From Rhizodiscina lignyota (Eukaryota > Ascomycota > Dothideomycetes > Aulographales > Rhizodiscinaceae), in contig ML978122.1 of the NCBI GenBank assembly GCA_010015805.1, forward strand, positions 1,150,453-1,214,452: a stretch of 64,000 nucleotides of DNA. Reading direction: 5' to 3'. Of this stretch, positions 10,868-23,551 are shown one piece after another. The position numbers and the translations under genes were made by a program. The notes under the pieces are model-generated. The model ran no database searches. It had not been told where the DNA came from and saw only the letters and a program-made list of their open reading frames with translations. Position 1 is the stretch's first letter. Each line of letters begins with the position of its first letter.

Positions 10868-11993
10868 TTCAAATTAGATTTTTGGGAGCTTCGATTCAAC
10901 AAGGAGAAAAATTGGTCAACACACGTCGAAACAAGAAACAAAGGGCAAAAAACCCAAGACATATAAGCTCAAATTGACGGCGGCATACATCCCGATGTTC
11001 CTGACTCTGTTGATAAGAATCGTTATCAAGGTATTCGGTAAGACGACAGCCGCTGCATATCGGAATTGCGCGCAATTGGAAAAGGCCAGCGAAAGGGAGA
11101 TAAACGAGTCATAAAGCACACCACTCAAATAATTTCTACAATGATTCCTGTCATTTGATAGGTCGACAATGGATTTGCTGGTGAAAGGAGACAGAACGAG
11201 CTCTCGAGACCAGAACGGGCCAAACCAGAGTCACGTGCAGACCAAGGCCGACTCAAACGGAGACTGTTTATGGGTGAAATGGCTGAGGCTGAGGGACTTT
11301 TTTATCACATCTGATAAGATCTGCTTAATCATATCGTAGTCATCAATGTCCTTATCACAACTTCGAGCCTTCCCTCTGATCTAGAACTCCGATCTAGAAT
11401 CCTGGAGTGGATTGAGTCAACAGATCGATAGCTATTTCTTGTTTAGCGAGCTCCTCTTGCTGGCCTCAAGCTGTGACACGTGCAGAACAGGGCGTGATTC
11501 CAACGGAGATTACCCATAGGGGAAGTTCCCCAGGGCCCAGATAACCATCCTAAACATAACCTTCAGGCTATCTAGATATGTACCCGCCCGCAATGGGGGG
11601 GAGGCGAAACTGAGCAAGATACCTAAGGCAGTGGAGATGAGACGGGCCCGACATATCGGAGGACATATCGGAGTGAAGAAAAGCGAAAGTGAACCTCAGT
11701 CGACATAAAAAAACTTGTCTATTGTGTGTATAATTACAAATTTGTATTTAATTGATGTATGCATAAGTAAATACCTTAGGTTTTCTTAAAAATTCGAAAT
11801 TTAGGGGCTTCTAGCCCAGGGCGGTCAGTGTTTTAAAGTTGGTAGTACGGAACCGTTGTTCTGGGTGGATCGCGCCTAAAACTAGGTGGCTCTGTCCCCG
11901 TAACTCGGATAGTTCTCCGAGTACCTGGTACGGGGTACAATGCACTCTGCACGACAGCCAGCTTCGGATTGTTTGCAGTCTATGCAAGCTATG
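10868..11993. other. Intergenic, 1.1 kb
   Basis: Upstream of the transporter start and downstream of the P450 stop. AT-rich towards 11700-11800. ORFs at 10916-11128 are weak and show no domain. No repeat recognised. Confidence 0.5.
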
Positions 11994-13983
11994 CTAACTT
12001 GATGAGAACAGATCCAGCTCCTCCTCCCTCCGTCGATACATCACTTTGGTAATCGGATCAGCGACTAATTCCATTCCCAGGTCCATGCTCTTCGGTGGCT
12101 TATTCTCGTCGGCGAGCTTGAAATCATACCGAAGTAGAAGAAAAACGAGAGCGATCTTGACTTCGTTCGACGCGAAGAAGCGACCGGGACAAGCTTGCAT
12201 GCCTTAAAAAGTTAGAACTAATCGCGCTCCTCAGAAGTTCATCAACGTACCGTGTCCGAATCCGGCGTGCTCGGCGCTTGTGGTAACGAATTGCCAGTTA
12301 TTCTCCTGTCCCGGTTGATTGCGTAGATTCAGGAACCGATATCCATCGAAATGCTCCGGGTTTGGATACACTGAGCCGTCATAGTGCTTATCCAGGAACA
12401 TTTTGACAGACGCGTCTTTCGGTATGACAGTCCCGTCTGAGAGCTTTACATCTTCTTCAGCTACACGAGCCATGCCAGCTATGTATCCTCAATCAGCGAC
12501 AAAGACTGGAAGACACTTTCCGTCGAGACTACTCACATATTGCAGTGCCTTCGAGTCTCTGTGTCTCCTTCATAAAGCTATCAAGAAGCTTCATCTGATA
12601 CAGGGCGGTCTTCTTCCAGCCTTCTCGACAAGACATCTATCATCTCTTTCCTCACTGGCTCGATATATTTAGGGTAAGTGAGGAAGTTGTAGATGCATTT
12701 TGTGAGCAAATCGGACGTGGTGCTACGAACCTATTAGCATATAGTCCGAGAATATCAAGCAAATAGCAGGATATAACATACTGTATTGCGGCGAACGTAA
12801 GCCCGAGTTGCGTATCGGCGTAGCCGAAATTTGGATCGTCCTTTGCCAAGTCCATCATCCAGCCCAGTGTATCTGAGACCTTTGGATTCTTGATGCCGTT
12901 CCTAAGATTCTCTTGCCGAATGACCTTCCTCTTGGCTACCTCTGCCGACATGAGCTTGCGGGCCTTGCTGCCGAGTCTACGGAGATAGAAGCATGCCGGC
13001 AAGAACCAGTGCACGTATGGACGAAGCGCATGCGGGCACATTCGAAGCTCCCTAACTGCAAACATCAAAGCAATTGTATATTGGACCGAGATCTTCAACC
13101 ATATCGGATCGCGAGCAAGATCTTTGCCGAGGAAGACACGAGCTGAGAGTCGAGCGACAATGTCTGGGGCCGTCCGCATGAACTGGATACCTTTCCATTC
13201 TTTAGAAGTTAGCCAACAAGTTCGAACCTCAGGAACGGAAAAGCGCTTTCTACCTTTGCTTTCGCCAAGCACTTGATTCAACGCAAAGTCGGTCTCCTCG
13301 CAAAGGTCATCCGTTACGAGATCTGCAAAGCAATGAGCTACATAATAGCGGTTCGAGAGGGGATTAATATGCAGAGATTCTCCTTACTGAGAGACTGGGT
13401 CAGTTTCATTCGAACCGTGTCTTGGATGACATGGCTTTTGACGGACATTCTCGGGCCTTCAAAGCCAGGATACCAGACGAAGAATTCCTGCCACCATCAG
13501 CACAATGGATACACCATCTCGGAATCCTGTGATCTAACTTTCTCAACGAAACCGTTGAAGGAAAGTCGCTGGTCATTCTTTATTTCGTCAATGTACCGCA
13601 TGGGCAGGATGATGCCAGGTCCATTGTCTGTGACGACTTGGAAGGCTCCTTTGCACTGTATATGAAAACCAAGTCAGAATCTTGTTTGTGCATATGTCCG
13701 TGGGTATGATAAGAGATCATACCGTTTTGACACCCCGCCAAAAGAGTTCTCTGGCATTTCTCTTGAAAATGCGCTTCGCTTTCGTATACGTAATATCGTC
13801 GAACCCATGTGTCCTGACAACCTCGATGCCTGGAATGAAGTCCTGCTCTAGGTTTCGACTGACATGGTAAATTGCAAAAGTGAGGAGCACGATCACAATG
13901 CTTATTTTCAAGTAGAGATACTCAGTGTTGAAAACATGAATTGAAGGGATGCCGGAGAGCGGCGTCAAATTGAGAGTTGGCAT
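11994..13983 (-). CDS. Cytochrome P450 (ent-kaurene-oxidase/CYP503-like type)
   Basis: The start at 13983 (MPTLNLTPLSG) is followed by one N-terminal membrane helix (YLKISIVIVLLTFAIYHV), which anchors it in the ER. Exons then give FQVVTDNGPGIILPMRYIDEI, EFFVWYPGFEGPRM, DLVTDDLCEETDFALNQ, and a long exon with FMRTAPDIVARLSARVFLG. The I-helix reads FAAIHTTSD across an intron (about 12779-12724), the ExxR helix reads ETQRLEG, and the haem loop AGFGHG...MQACPGRFFASNE spans an intron, with Cys as ligand. At least seven introns are needed. Sequence style and the C-terminal ACPGRFFA block match fungal P450s that oxidise terpenoid or alkaloid scaffolds. It reads away from the TRI12-type exporter's stop by about 1.1 kb on the same strand. 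Substrate unknown. Confidence 0.82.
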
Positions 13984-15070
13984 CGCGTCGCGACGAAGAC
14001 ACACGTTTGAACGATCTGGGTCAGCTTTGATAGGAGTATGACTTGAGAGGGAATAGAAACGATTTAAGTCAACGCGAAACTTCCTGCAAATACAGGTTTG
14101 CCCCAACGCTCGCATTCGCATTCGCATCGTTGCCAGGATCATACCCTCGCAGCGGTGTGCTCGTTAGCTAGCAACGACGGAGATTGCACGTTTCTTAGCC
14201 AGTTTGTTGCGGAGGACATGAAAGCTAAGTTGTGACATCCACGAGGCAAGGACAGCGTTAATTCCCCGCTTGACGGGCATGCCAACCACAAGGTTGTACA
14301 GGGCGCTTGGTGGATACCCATTGTAGGTAAACTGGGAAAGAAGAGGCAAATCGTCATCACCTAGAGCCGTATGGTATAGAGACTAGAGAACTCAGACACT
14401 GTACATGCCGAAAAACAGAGTATTTGACTGTTTGCAACTTATATGGGGGGCAAGTCTTCCAATATCTCCTCTGCCTTATGAGGTCGGAAATGCGGAGAAA
14501 TAGACATCGGCTTTGAATGCTCTGCAGCTGTTCGGTTGGACCGTCAGTTAAGATTTGGATTCCATATGATGAAAGCTTGTAATATTAGCCTTTGATCAAG
14601 TTCAAATAATGAAACACATCAAAGGCCTTATTTACTCATGTACTCAGTGGACAGGAGGTGATGGTGATGAAAAATCTTACCGAGGCCGAAATCGGCAAGG
14701 CTTTCCAACAACGGCGAGACTCGATTTCTAGGGGCGGCTGTCGACAGATCATCTCCTTTCTCTTCACAGTATTGATACAGCACATCTTTTTGGGCGTCGC
14801 TTCTTCGACATCGTGAGGCATATTAGACATATATATATGTCATTCATTAGAGCTTGAATGGCGACTCGAGCTGTACAGATTGAGCAGCGCCCTTTCGAAC
14901 ATGTTGTAGACAGTTTTTCAATATCGTCTTTCCGTTAAGCTACGTTCGTTTTCAGTAGGCGGCTGTGCCACAGTGCTAGCGTAGCAGCGTCTCAGTAAGA
15001 AGAACATTCGTTGAAGAAGGAAGGATGAAAGCTTATGTAGGAATCCATTCTTTGAAACACGAGCGCCTTC
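13984..15070. other. Intergenic, 1.1 kb
   Basis: Promoter side of the P450 and 3' flank of the MFS gene. ORFs at 14139-14360 and 14636-14830 are short with no similarity. No repeats noted. Confidence 0.5.
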
Positions 15071-17083
15071 CTATACTTCATCCAACTCAACTACCTTTCC
15101 CGTTTCCGGGTTCTTCTCTCCAACAACGCCTTGCAACTTTCTTGCCACCTCATCAGTCAAATAGTCCTCAACATTCGGCGCCAACAAGGCAGAGACAAGT
15201 ATTATCGCACCAAATGGCAGCGTGCAGAGGAAGACAATTCGGAAGCTATGTGAATATGCTGTCTTTGTTGCCTCTCCAACTGCGGCAGCAATAGTGGTAT
15301 TGACACCGGGAACAGTGCTAATATCACCTGCAGATATCCCAGTGAAGAGTGCCACGAGAGAACTCGATGGAAGACCTGCTGATGTTGCTGCGGGGGTGAC
15401 GTATTGTGGTAGGTAAATTGCCAGCCGCGACGAGAGGATACTGGAGTACATTGAAGTCGCAATTGCTCCAGCGGCTGTGCGGATTGCACCGAGCACACCT
15501 GCGACCAACCCAATATCTGCTGGATCCCATACGAGCGCCATTGTGCTAAGCGTCAGATTCTCAACGTAACCGGCGGAGATCGCTGCGATAAGCAAGAAGC
15601 CGACAGTCCGGCTGCGAGTGTGTTGTGTGCTTGATGCGAGGGCAGCGCAGAACGCAGTGAGGATGACTGCGGCGACCGTCATCTGTATCTTCATCCGCGG
15701 GATATATTTTACACCAAGACCGGCTGCCACCTGGCCGAGTAGTAGGCCACCACCGACTGCACAGGAGAGCCAGCCGACCTCTTGGACATCAGTGCTGTAT
15801 AGAGCACCTGCCATGGTTGGCCAGATCACGGTCATGCTGTCTTCTATTAGAAATGCTTGTTGCCATTCACAGAAGATGAAGGACTCACCTGTAATATACC
15901 ATGGCACCAATTGAGGCACATGCGACTGTAGCATCATATTTGATGTTACGGAACAGTCTCATCGGCATGAGTGGATAGTCAAGCGTGCAGTACGCTTCCC
16001 AAACGCAGAAGATAGCAAGTATAGCAATTCCAGAGAGAAGCGTACCGAGAACGTGACCAGAGCTCCAAGAATATGCGGAGCCTCCCCAGTTAAGGCCGAT
16101 CAAGAAGATTGTTAGGCCCGCCGTGAAGAGGAAAATGCCGAGCCAGTCGAGAGTCTTTAGCTGCTTGAGGCGAGATTTGCCGCCAACGTGAAGCATTTCC
16201 TATTACAAAGTTCTTAGCCGGCACTCATTTCTGAAGTTGCATATTTGACTTACATAGGTCGGCGGGTGGTAGAAGAAGAAATACAAGATCACTGCGATAG
16301 TGTTGACAATGACACCTAAAATGTACGACCATCGCCATTGCAAGCCGGTATGCTCAAACAATGCCCTTGCAACTGGAGGCCCGAATACAGCGAAAGGCAC
16401 AGAAGTGAACAGAACCAGGGCGTTGATGGGTCCACGATTTCTGTTGGACACTAATTCTCCCATGACTACGCTGAATGAGAGCTGGCCGGCGGCAGCAAGG
16501 CCATTAATCGTGTTGGTTGCCTATTTCCGCTGTCAGTCAAAACTCCTCATCAATCTGCTGTGGGGGTCATGAGGTACGGACAATAAGCATATCAATGCTC
16601 TGGGCAGCCGCGCCGATGATATTTCCGATGACAGCGAGGACGGATGCTCCAATGAAGAACCAACGTCTCCCAAAGATATCAGAAAGTCGTCCGACGAGCG
16701 TAAATCCGACAGCAAAGCCTGCCGTCCAACCCACAGCGAGCCATATGATGTTCGGAGAAGGTCCAATGGCAGCGTTGATAAGTGTGAGTGTATTTGCAGG
16801 GAGAACCCAGCCCAAATAGCCAGAGATCTGAGCGAGACAGGTAGCCTTGCAACAGTTAGTCTTGAGCTCTCGCGAAAACAAGAGCATTTTAAGTAGCAGT
16901 GCGTACAATAAGTGTTCCTAGAAATTTTGGACTTCTCCAATACGATGCACCTAGGTCACGGGCGTGACCACCAATAGCTTCGTCGGCAACGTGGTCGTGG
17001 TGCAGAGCTTTGGAGACCTTGCCATGATGCTCTTCTTCACGGTGGTTCTCTGCCTCGACTATTCCTGGTTTGTCGCCCTCCAT
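15071..17083 (-). CDS. MFS exporter, TRI12 (trichothecene efflux/siderophore) family
   Basis: Starts MEGDKPGIVEAENHREEEHH at 17083 with a His/Glu-rich cytoplasmic N-terminus. About 14 membrane segments follow over roughly six exons. Diagnostic blocks are ATCLAQISGYLGWVLPANTL, the motif-A-like GRLSDIFGRRWFFIG, GELVSNRNRGPINALV, EHTGLQWRWSYILG, and LDWLGIFLFTAGLTIFLIGL. The long C-terminal exon (about 15840-15071) ends in a charged tail. This is the pattern of pfam TRI12 (fungal trichothecene efflux pump) proteins, plasma-membrane proton antiporters for toxins or siderophores. It has a P450 on each side. A divergent 1.5-kb promoter region separates it from the SLATT gene. Export of a pathway product is inference from context. 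Confidence 0.85.
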
Positions 17084-18644
17084 CGCTCCTACGCTGTGCT
17101 GACAGGAGTAGAACTAATGGGACTGAGGGTTTAAGGACGCAATGCTGTCAATAGAGGCGTGAAATAGCTCGGTATGACAAGTAATTGAAGGCGGGAGAAG
17201 AAACAAGAAATTTAAAGAAGAGAGGAGTTACAGGTATATATATGCAAATACACATATCATTTCCATATGTCCGGGTCAATTCCTGGAGATCAAAGGCTGT
17301 CTTTACCTCCTGTGCGCCCAGAGCTCAATGCGGAGGTCCCGGGATTGTGGGGACTTCAAATAGCGGCAAATCTCAAGATTCCAATCGGAATATCAGGATC
17401 CCCAAGTTTAATGTCAAATGCGGATATCTTTCATATGCAAACGCGTTCCTGGCTTCGGCTTGGCTTCGGCCTGCATGGGAAGCGTCTAGATACGGCTGAG
17501 CTTAACCGGCGTAGTTGACTTTAAGTTGCGACTTGGCGACGTCGTTCTATGATTCATCGATGACATTGGGTTTCAGACCTGGTTATATAGAATATAGAGA
17601 AAATGTTAATATGAAAAGACGTTCTCATATTTGCATTGCTCTTGTCTGGCAGTTGAGCAGTTGAGCTCACCAACGAGCAAATCGCAAATGGCCCGGGTAC
17701 CTTTAAGCGGTTGTTGACCGTCGTATCAGAGTGCTTATGTGGCTTCCTAGCTAGTAGAGTCTCGCAAATATTCTCCGTTATCCGTATTTCGGACGGAGTT
17801 TTCGGGCATACAGCGACGAGCAAGGCTGACCACGATAAAGTCCGTTTCTTAGTTTGGAAGAGTGGTCCGCCACGCAAGTCGGGTCTCACTTTGAGGTAGG
17901 CAAAAACTTTCAAAGCTGCGAGTACAGCAATTTGAGGCACTCTCTTTGAAAGAGCCTGATGCTGCGGCTAGCATACAGGTACTGAGAAAAAGAAGCGCCC
18001 GTAGTGAGGTGAAATACTGAGCACGGCGTCGATTGGCGGATGAAAGGTGGTCTTGTTGAAGCTGAGGGTGGAGGCAATCCCTCGAGTTTGGAGTAGAGCC
18101 GCTGGCAGCATTGAAAGCAATGATCCAGTATCGGGCAGAACTAGAAGCAGAATCGCAGTCTACTTTCAAGCAGGGCCGCAATGCCAAGTTGAAGTCAACG
18201 TGAAAGAAACCTCTGTCGAATTCGAATCGAATGATCGGTGACATCTTGACAACCGTGTAATGCTCGAACATTGCCCAGGAACCTTGGGTAGAGCGTTAAA
18301 TCGCTGCAATGACCATTAGAGTCAAACTGGACTTTCTAGTAGCAAGAAACATGGCCAAGATTGCGTGAGAAGATTGAAGTCGAATGAGAGTGCCAGCCAG
18401 AGACTTTCGCGATTCAGCAGAATCAACCCTAACCCTAGGATAATTGCTTCTTATCGGACGCTAACCTGCCGCTAAGTTCCCATCATTTTTGTCCTGACCG
18501 CAAGGAATCTTTGTCTAGGAATGCTTGCACGGCTCCTCTCCTTACATTCAAGGGTTCTCATCCAGACTCGGGGAGTTGAAACCTTGTGTCACACTGTCAC
18601 GTTTTTTACTGCTCCCCGGAGACATCCTGGAAGTCGATCACCCA
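17084..18644. promoter_or_regulatory. Divergent intergenic region, 1.56 kb
   Basis: Lies between the MFS start (minus) and the SLATT start (plus), so it should carry both promoters. ORFs at 17554-17940 and 17849-18271 have no recognisable domain. It contains a telomere-like CCCTAA pair at 18425-18439, listed separately. Confidence 0.45.
18425..18439. promoter_or_regulatory. Interstitial telomere-like motif (two CCCTAA units)
   Basis: AACCCTAACCCTAGG, about 205 bp upstream of the SLATT ATG. Such teloboxes can be bound by Tbf1/Myb-type telobox factors in fungal promoters. Only two units are present, so chance is also likely. Confidence 0.3.
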
Positions 18645-19830
18645 ATGGACGAAGAAACGCCGCTCCTCCGCGACTACGATGTCCAAGATCGCGCAGCGGA
18701 ATCTATCCACCACCACTTTTGCATGCTGACTGGTATCCATCCCTTCGATGGAAAAAACCAGCAGAAGCACAAACTGGCAGCTGGTGGCCCCAGTACTCTT
18801 TATGGACGGGTACTCCAGAAGCGCAAGGCCCAGAACCGCACATATGTCTTTACAAGCATGCTTTGGAATGGCTTATTGCTATCGCAAGTCATCCTCGGTA
18901 CAATACTCACCAAATTACTTGATTCATGTATGGATATTGTCTAATTCCAATCACAGGAGCCGCTTTGACTGCGCTCGGGGCTAGTGAGAGCTCTCACATT
19001 CTTATCACGATCTTTGGAGCGATGAACACTTTCATTGCTGGATTAATCGCATTCATAAAGAGCCGTGGTCTTCCAATGCGAGCAAAGATGTTTCGGGATG
19101 ACCTTGACCGCGTCATTGACGAGATTGAGAACTCCGAAGTGATGTGGCTTGGAATTTCAAAGGGAGTCCATGGGTATGATGAGATAGACCCCAGTGAAGT
19201 ATCTGTGCGCTCGGAAGTGGCGAGGCTCACGAGGTTGTTCATCAAAGCTCGATTTGTTCATGAATCGATCTCTGACGTGTATCAAGGTTGTATGACAAGG
19301 CGGTTCGTTCCAATACGAATAATGACCGTATGACCGGCTTTCCATTCATAAAACGATGGCTAACTTAGAATTAAGCGGACATGTATATCGGCGCCAGTGT
19401 TGAGAGTGGGGCAACGGCACTGAGAGCGAGACCAGCCGGCCAGGCTGCATTACCTGCTGCTGCTCCCGTACAAACTGCTGCTGGAGCAGTACCGATATCA
19501 GCACCAGCTGCTCCTCCAGCCGACGAGCAAGGGCCAGCAACAGCTCCACCGAAGCCGAAGGAAGAGAAGAAAGACGAAACACCAAAGGCAAACGGCAAGA
19601 GCGAACCGAAAGAAAGTGGCAACGGCAAGGTGACCGAGACGTCCCAGGGAAAGGAAACGGACACCAAAAAAGAGAATCAGACGAAGGACGAGAAACCACC
19701 GGCGAAAGATTCGGCACAGGCATCGCCTGAGCTGGATGCAGTGGTGGACTCTGAACCTCTTGCACAAGCCTCGGGGGGTGCAGACAAGCAGCCTGCAGAT
19801 GATGATGCATCACCAGCCACTCGACTGTGA
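18645..19830 (+). CDS. Fungal SLATT-domain membrane protein
   Basis: Three exons: 18645-18897, 18957-19289 and 19376-19830. The start MDEETPLLRDYD is preferred over the upstream in-frame ATG at 18525 because it fits the family start and carries an acidic di-leucine (EETPLLR) sorting-type motif. Intron 1 (18898-18956) rebuilds VILGAALTALGAS exactly; intron 2 (19290-19375, GTATGA donor, GCTAAC near the 3' end) joins DVYQGS to DMYIGAS. Two hydrophobic hairpins (FTSMLWNGLLLSQVILGAALTALG; ILITIFGAMNTFIAGLIAF) are followed by an amphipathic segment, KSRGLPMRAKMFRDDLDRV, as in fungal SLATT (SMODS and SLOG-associating 2TM effector) domains. The last exon is a disordered Ala/Pro then Lys/Glu-rich tail. 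Bacterial SLATT proteins are predicted membrane effectors of nucleotide-signal defence systems; the fungal role is unknown. Confidence 0.75.
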
Positions 19831-20359
19831 TCGACTTCCAAGTTGTAATGTGTCTTGCTCTTCACGAAGACCTCTCTTTTCATGACTACTTCACACCAAT
19901 CCTTTGATACCCTATACTAATATTGATTCTGCAGCGACATTCATCCTGATTTCAGTTCAAGACTGTAATATCTTTCCCAGTACGATGAGACATAATGTAT
20001 CCCCTTGCTCAGTCACTTATTACTATCTGTCCGTACTGCTCCACTAGACTGTATGCATCTTGTACATACTCTCAGATTGATAAATATTGACTTCATTACT
20101 TTATATCACTTTTCCTCTCCAGATTGTATCGGCGTGCCTCGTAGACAACGACTTTATGCTGTTAAAGCGCGCTCACCTGGCATCGGTACCTCCGCCTTCG
20201 CAGAGGAGCTTGCTGTAGTCCAATGGAAAACATTCTATCGAGATTTAGTCAAAGTGCATTAATTCTCAATTAAGAGCGAGCTTGCTGGACGCATAGAAAC
20301 GGATGATCTGGCATTGTCTATTCTTCTTCTTCCCAATTTCAAATACACCGAGAAATCTC
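19831..20359. other. Intergenic, 529 bp
   Basis: Shared 3' flank of the convergent SLATT and P450 genes. Nothing beyond short ORFs seen. Confidence 0.5.
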
Positions 20360-22152
20360 CTATTCGCTCTTCCTTGGAACAAGCTTTACATTCAATTCTG
20401 GCTTCTCCCATGTCGAATAAGCTCGCATGTACTTCATGTTGTCCTCCGGATCCCAGTCAGACGCCGCATCAGCATTGAAGAGGTCGAAGTTAAATATCAT
20501 TCGTGCCATCACGAGACGCATTTCGACCCAGGAAAGACTGTAAAGCGTTAGCTGTATGAGCATCTGACTAGGATGATTCATCCACTGCCAGTAATGCGGA
20601 GTCACTTCGCATCAAAGAACAGTGAGAAAATAATCAGACTTACTCTTTGCCAATACATCCACGCGGACCGAGCGAGAAAGGTCGACTTGCCAGCTTGTTG
20701 TCGTTCTTAAATTCGCCGTTCTCGTCAAGCCACCGTTCGGGGATGAACTCGTCAGGGTTCTTGAAGTTGGTTGGGCTATGATGTGCACACCATGAACTGA
20801 CTGAAACCGCAGTCTGCGTTATATCGTCAGTATCGAAACCACGCGATTGTGGGCGATTTTAGGCTCCAGACTTACACCCCCAGGGATAAAGGTGCCATCT
20901 ATCGTATCTCCACCCTTTTGGATTGTCCGCAGAAAACCTATAGGCGCTGGTGGAAAGATACGTAAACCTTCCTCCAAGCACGCGTTAAGATATGGCATCT
21001 CATCCGCCACGGCAGCTAGCCTGATCTCATTCTCGGATTTGAACTTGCTGCGAACCTCTTGTTTCAGCTTCTCGAAAGCGCGAGGGTATCGAAGGAGGTT
21101 ATTCATCAACGCAGACAGTGATGACGCCGTCGTCTCGCTTCCGGCAACAATGAAAAGTGCCGCGTTCACGATGACTTCGTCTTGCGAAAGATCGTAATGT
21201 TCTGACTGCTTTAGTATGTAGTAGATGAAGTCTCGTCTTTCGCTCTTCGAGTCTTGAAGCCGCTTCATGACTTTCTTCCGACTATACGCCAAATGATCTG
21301 CTCTCCTCTTCCTCAAATCACTCGGGATACAATTCATTAGGAACTTTTGCGTAGAGCTTCCCGGTGTTGCGAAACGCCTTGTGGCCTGCTCGATCGCGCC
21401 TGCTTTGACAGCCTCGAAGATGAGCGTGATCCAAAAGTGAAAGTCTCCGCGGTCCAAGCAGCCAAACGACTCGCCAAACGACAAGTCGCCGATGACATCG
21501 AATGTAATGAAATTGAACCACTTCACAATGTCGAAAGTTTCTCCCGATTTCGCGAAGCGCCAGAAGTTGTTCATGAGTTTGGTCACAAACTCCTGCACAA
21601 TGTCCTCTTGCTCCCAAAGTGCTTTCTTTGAAAAGCCGTATGAGAGGGCCTTCCTCTGCCGTGCGTGAGTGTCGTGATCGGCCATTGAGATTGTCGAAAC
21701 TCCCGGCATAGGATCCACGGCCCCAACGTGAATGGGATCTTTGGGCAGGTCTTTACGGCCTGAGCGGTGTCCATAGATATCCGTCCAAGCCTGGACACTG
21801 TTGAATGACAGCTCTCGAGGTGAGATACGCACGATAGGCCCATATCGGTCATGTATCTTCTTCGTCTCCATTGGGAGACGTCCGCGAAGAACCCATATGA
21901 TACAAGGCAGCTGGAAAAGAGGGTCAGTTCAATAATTATTTCAGCGGATTCAGCAGAGGAATTGCACACATCTGAGATTCTATTGATTACAGGCCCTGGG
22001 AATTTCGCTAACGGATGGAAGTAGAGACGGTAGATGACGATTCCAATGAAATAGAAGAAGCTGCCAATGGCAAGAATACCACCAGCAAGAAGCAGACGAT
22101 CTTGAGTGCTTCTCACTCCAGGCATATGCACGTGGTCAAGTACGGACTCCAT
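20360..22152 (-). CDS. Cytochrome P450 (isotrichodermin C-15 hydroxylase-like)
   Basis: Starts MESVLDHVHMPG at 22152 (the frame extends upstream only by a TTG). One N-terminal helix (LLLAGGILAIGSFFYFIGIVIYRL in parts) is followed by the hinge FHPLAKFPGP. An intron near 21970-21912 leads to the main exon with KKIHDRYGPIVRISPREL and the marker DHDTHARQRKALSYGFS. The I-helix is FIVAGSETTAS, ExxR is in CLEEGLRIFPPAP, and the haem loop PFSLGPRGCIGKE has the Cys ligand. The PERW motif is seen as FIPERWL. The last exon ends VKLVPRKSE. All catalytic motifs are intact, and the style matches TRI11/CYP65-like enzymes of mycotoxin pathways, bound to the ER. With the first P450, the exporter and the SDR it could form a small pathway. 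Confidence 0.85.
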
Positions 22153-22733
22153 ATTCAATTCTGGACAGCGAAAGATCTGTCAACTGAAGAGATTACGATA
22201 GAAAGAACCGAAACGCGCTGTTTCGTCGACATCGCGACGGATCCAGCCGTTTAAATTGCCCGGGGATGAAGTTCTCCGCCGGCATTGTGGCTCTGCAGGA
22301 ACGGAATATCGGCCAATCCAAATCTCGAAGCGATGTACTCCTACAGCGAAGCAAGTCTTCAGCGTGTGTCTCTGGCGGTTTGATTTGTTCAGTTCCCCGC
22401 ACATTGGGGACGGATGCGAGGCCGAGCATCCCCGTGGGAAGGGCTAGAGCTTAAACCCTTTAATTCTTGAACTAGTATGTTTTTGCAGAGCATGTGACAT
22501 TGCTTGGCGATGATGTTCAAATTTGGTGACCAGGGGCAATCTCGAGCATCAATCGGATGGACTAAGGGACGAACTTACTCGAGCCGCAGCAGACCATCTA
22601 GACGATCTTGATGTGACGGGAAATGCGGGTCTCTGCCACAAACTACGATTTGTCCGTATTCGTTGCAGGTGGTCAACGAAGCTACCCATTGACTGCTATG
22701 TGCACAATCAAAATTACATGATGAAGTAAGTGC
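22153..22733. other. Intergenic, 581 bp
   Basis: Promoter of the P450 and 3' flank of the SDR, both on the minus strand. Overlapping short ORFs at 22180-22454 lie on opposite strands without similarity. Confidence 0.5.
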
Positions 22734-23551
22734 TCAGCAATTCCAGCCTCCATCAACACTAATTGTCTGGCCTGAGATGAAGCTAGCATCATCACTCAAC
22801 AGAAATGCAACAAGCTTTGCGACCTCTTCCGCCTGACCCAACCTTCCGAGAGCGACTGTCGTAGCGCCACCCTCCTTTGCGTTTGCGTTCGTAGAATTAC
22901 TCATTGCTGTCCTAAGCATTGGGGTATCAATATAGCCGCTGGAATCATAAGTCAGTCTTCTAGCATGAGGGAAAACCGAAGGCATTCATACGGCGCAATA
23001 GCGTTTACCCGGATCCCTTTCATCCCCACATCCTTTGCAGCAGACCTCGTAAGTCCAACCACTCCATGCTTCGAAACCGAATATGCCGCTGCTCCCTTGG
23101 CGCCTTGAATCCCGAGGATGCTCGCAGCATTGACAACGCTACCGCCTTCTGAGATGTGTGGAAGCTCTGCTTTGAGACAATGCATTACTCCTGTCAGGTT
23201 TACGCCAATCATAAACTCCCAGTTCTTCTCATCCTCACGCTCGACTGACGATCCCTCTTCAGATCGAAAGACTCCAGCCAAGTTAGCTGCTCCATCGAGC
23301 TTTCCAAACTGGTCTATCGTCTGTTTGATCCATGCATCGATCGACTCTTGCTTCCGGACATCTACCACAGCAGTGAGGACTTCGTTATGTCCTGTGGCCT
23401 TGATCGAAGTGAATGCTTCGTCGAGAAGCTTTTCCTGGACATCGGCTAGAGAGACTTTGGCACCTCGAGAAGCTAGCAACTTCGCTGTTGCCAGGCCAAT
23501 TCCGGAAGCGCCTCCTGTGACTGCAATGACTTTGCCTTCTAAGGAAGCCAT
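22734..23551 (-). CDS. Short-chain dehydrogenase/reductase, classical type
   Basis: Two exons. Exon 1 (23551 to about 22990) starts [19 protein letters not shown] with the TGxxxGxG nucleotide-binding motif. It continues with DVR, the NLAG block, catalytic Ser in NAASILG, and YxxxK as YSVSKHG, ending at IRVNAIAP. An intron of about 50 nt leads to [12 protein letters not shown] and the end block [15 protein letters not shown]. All active-site residues are present, and the length of about 255 residues is normal. The Asp in SLADVQE at the end of beta2 suggests NAD(H) preference. It is cytosolic and the substrate is unknown. The gene reads the same way as the P450 581 bp downstream and could act on its product. 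Confidence 0.87.
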
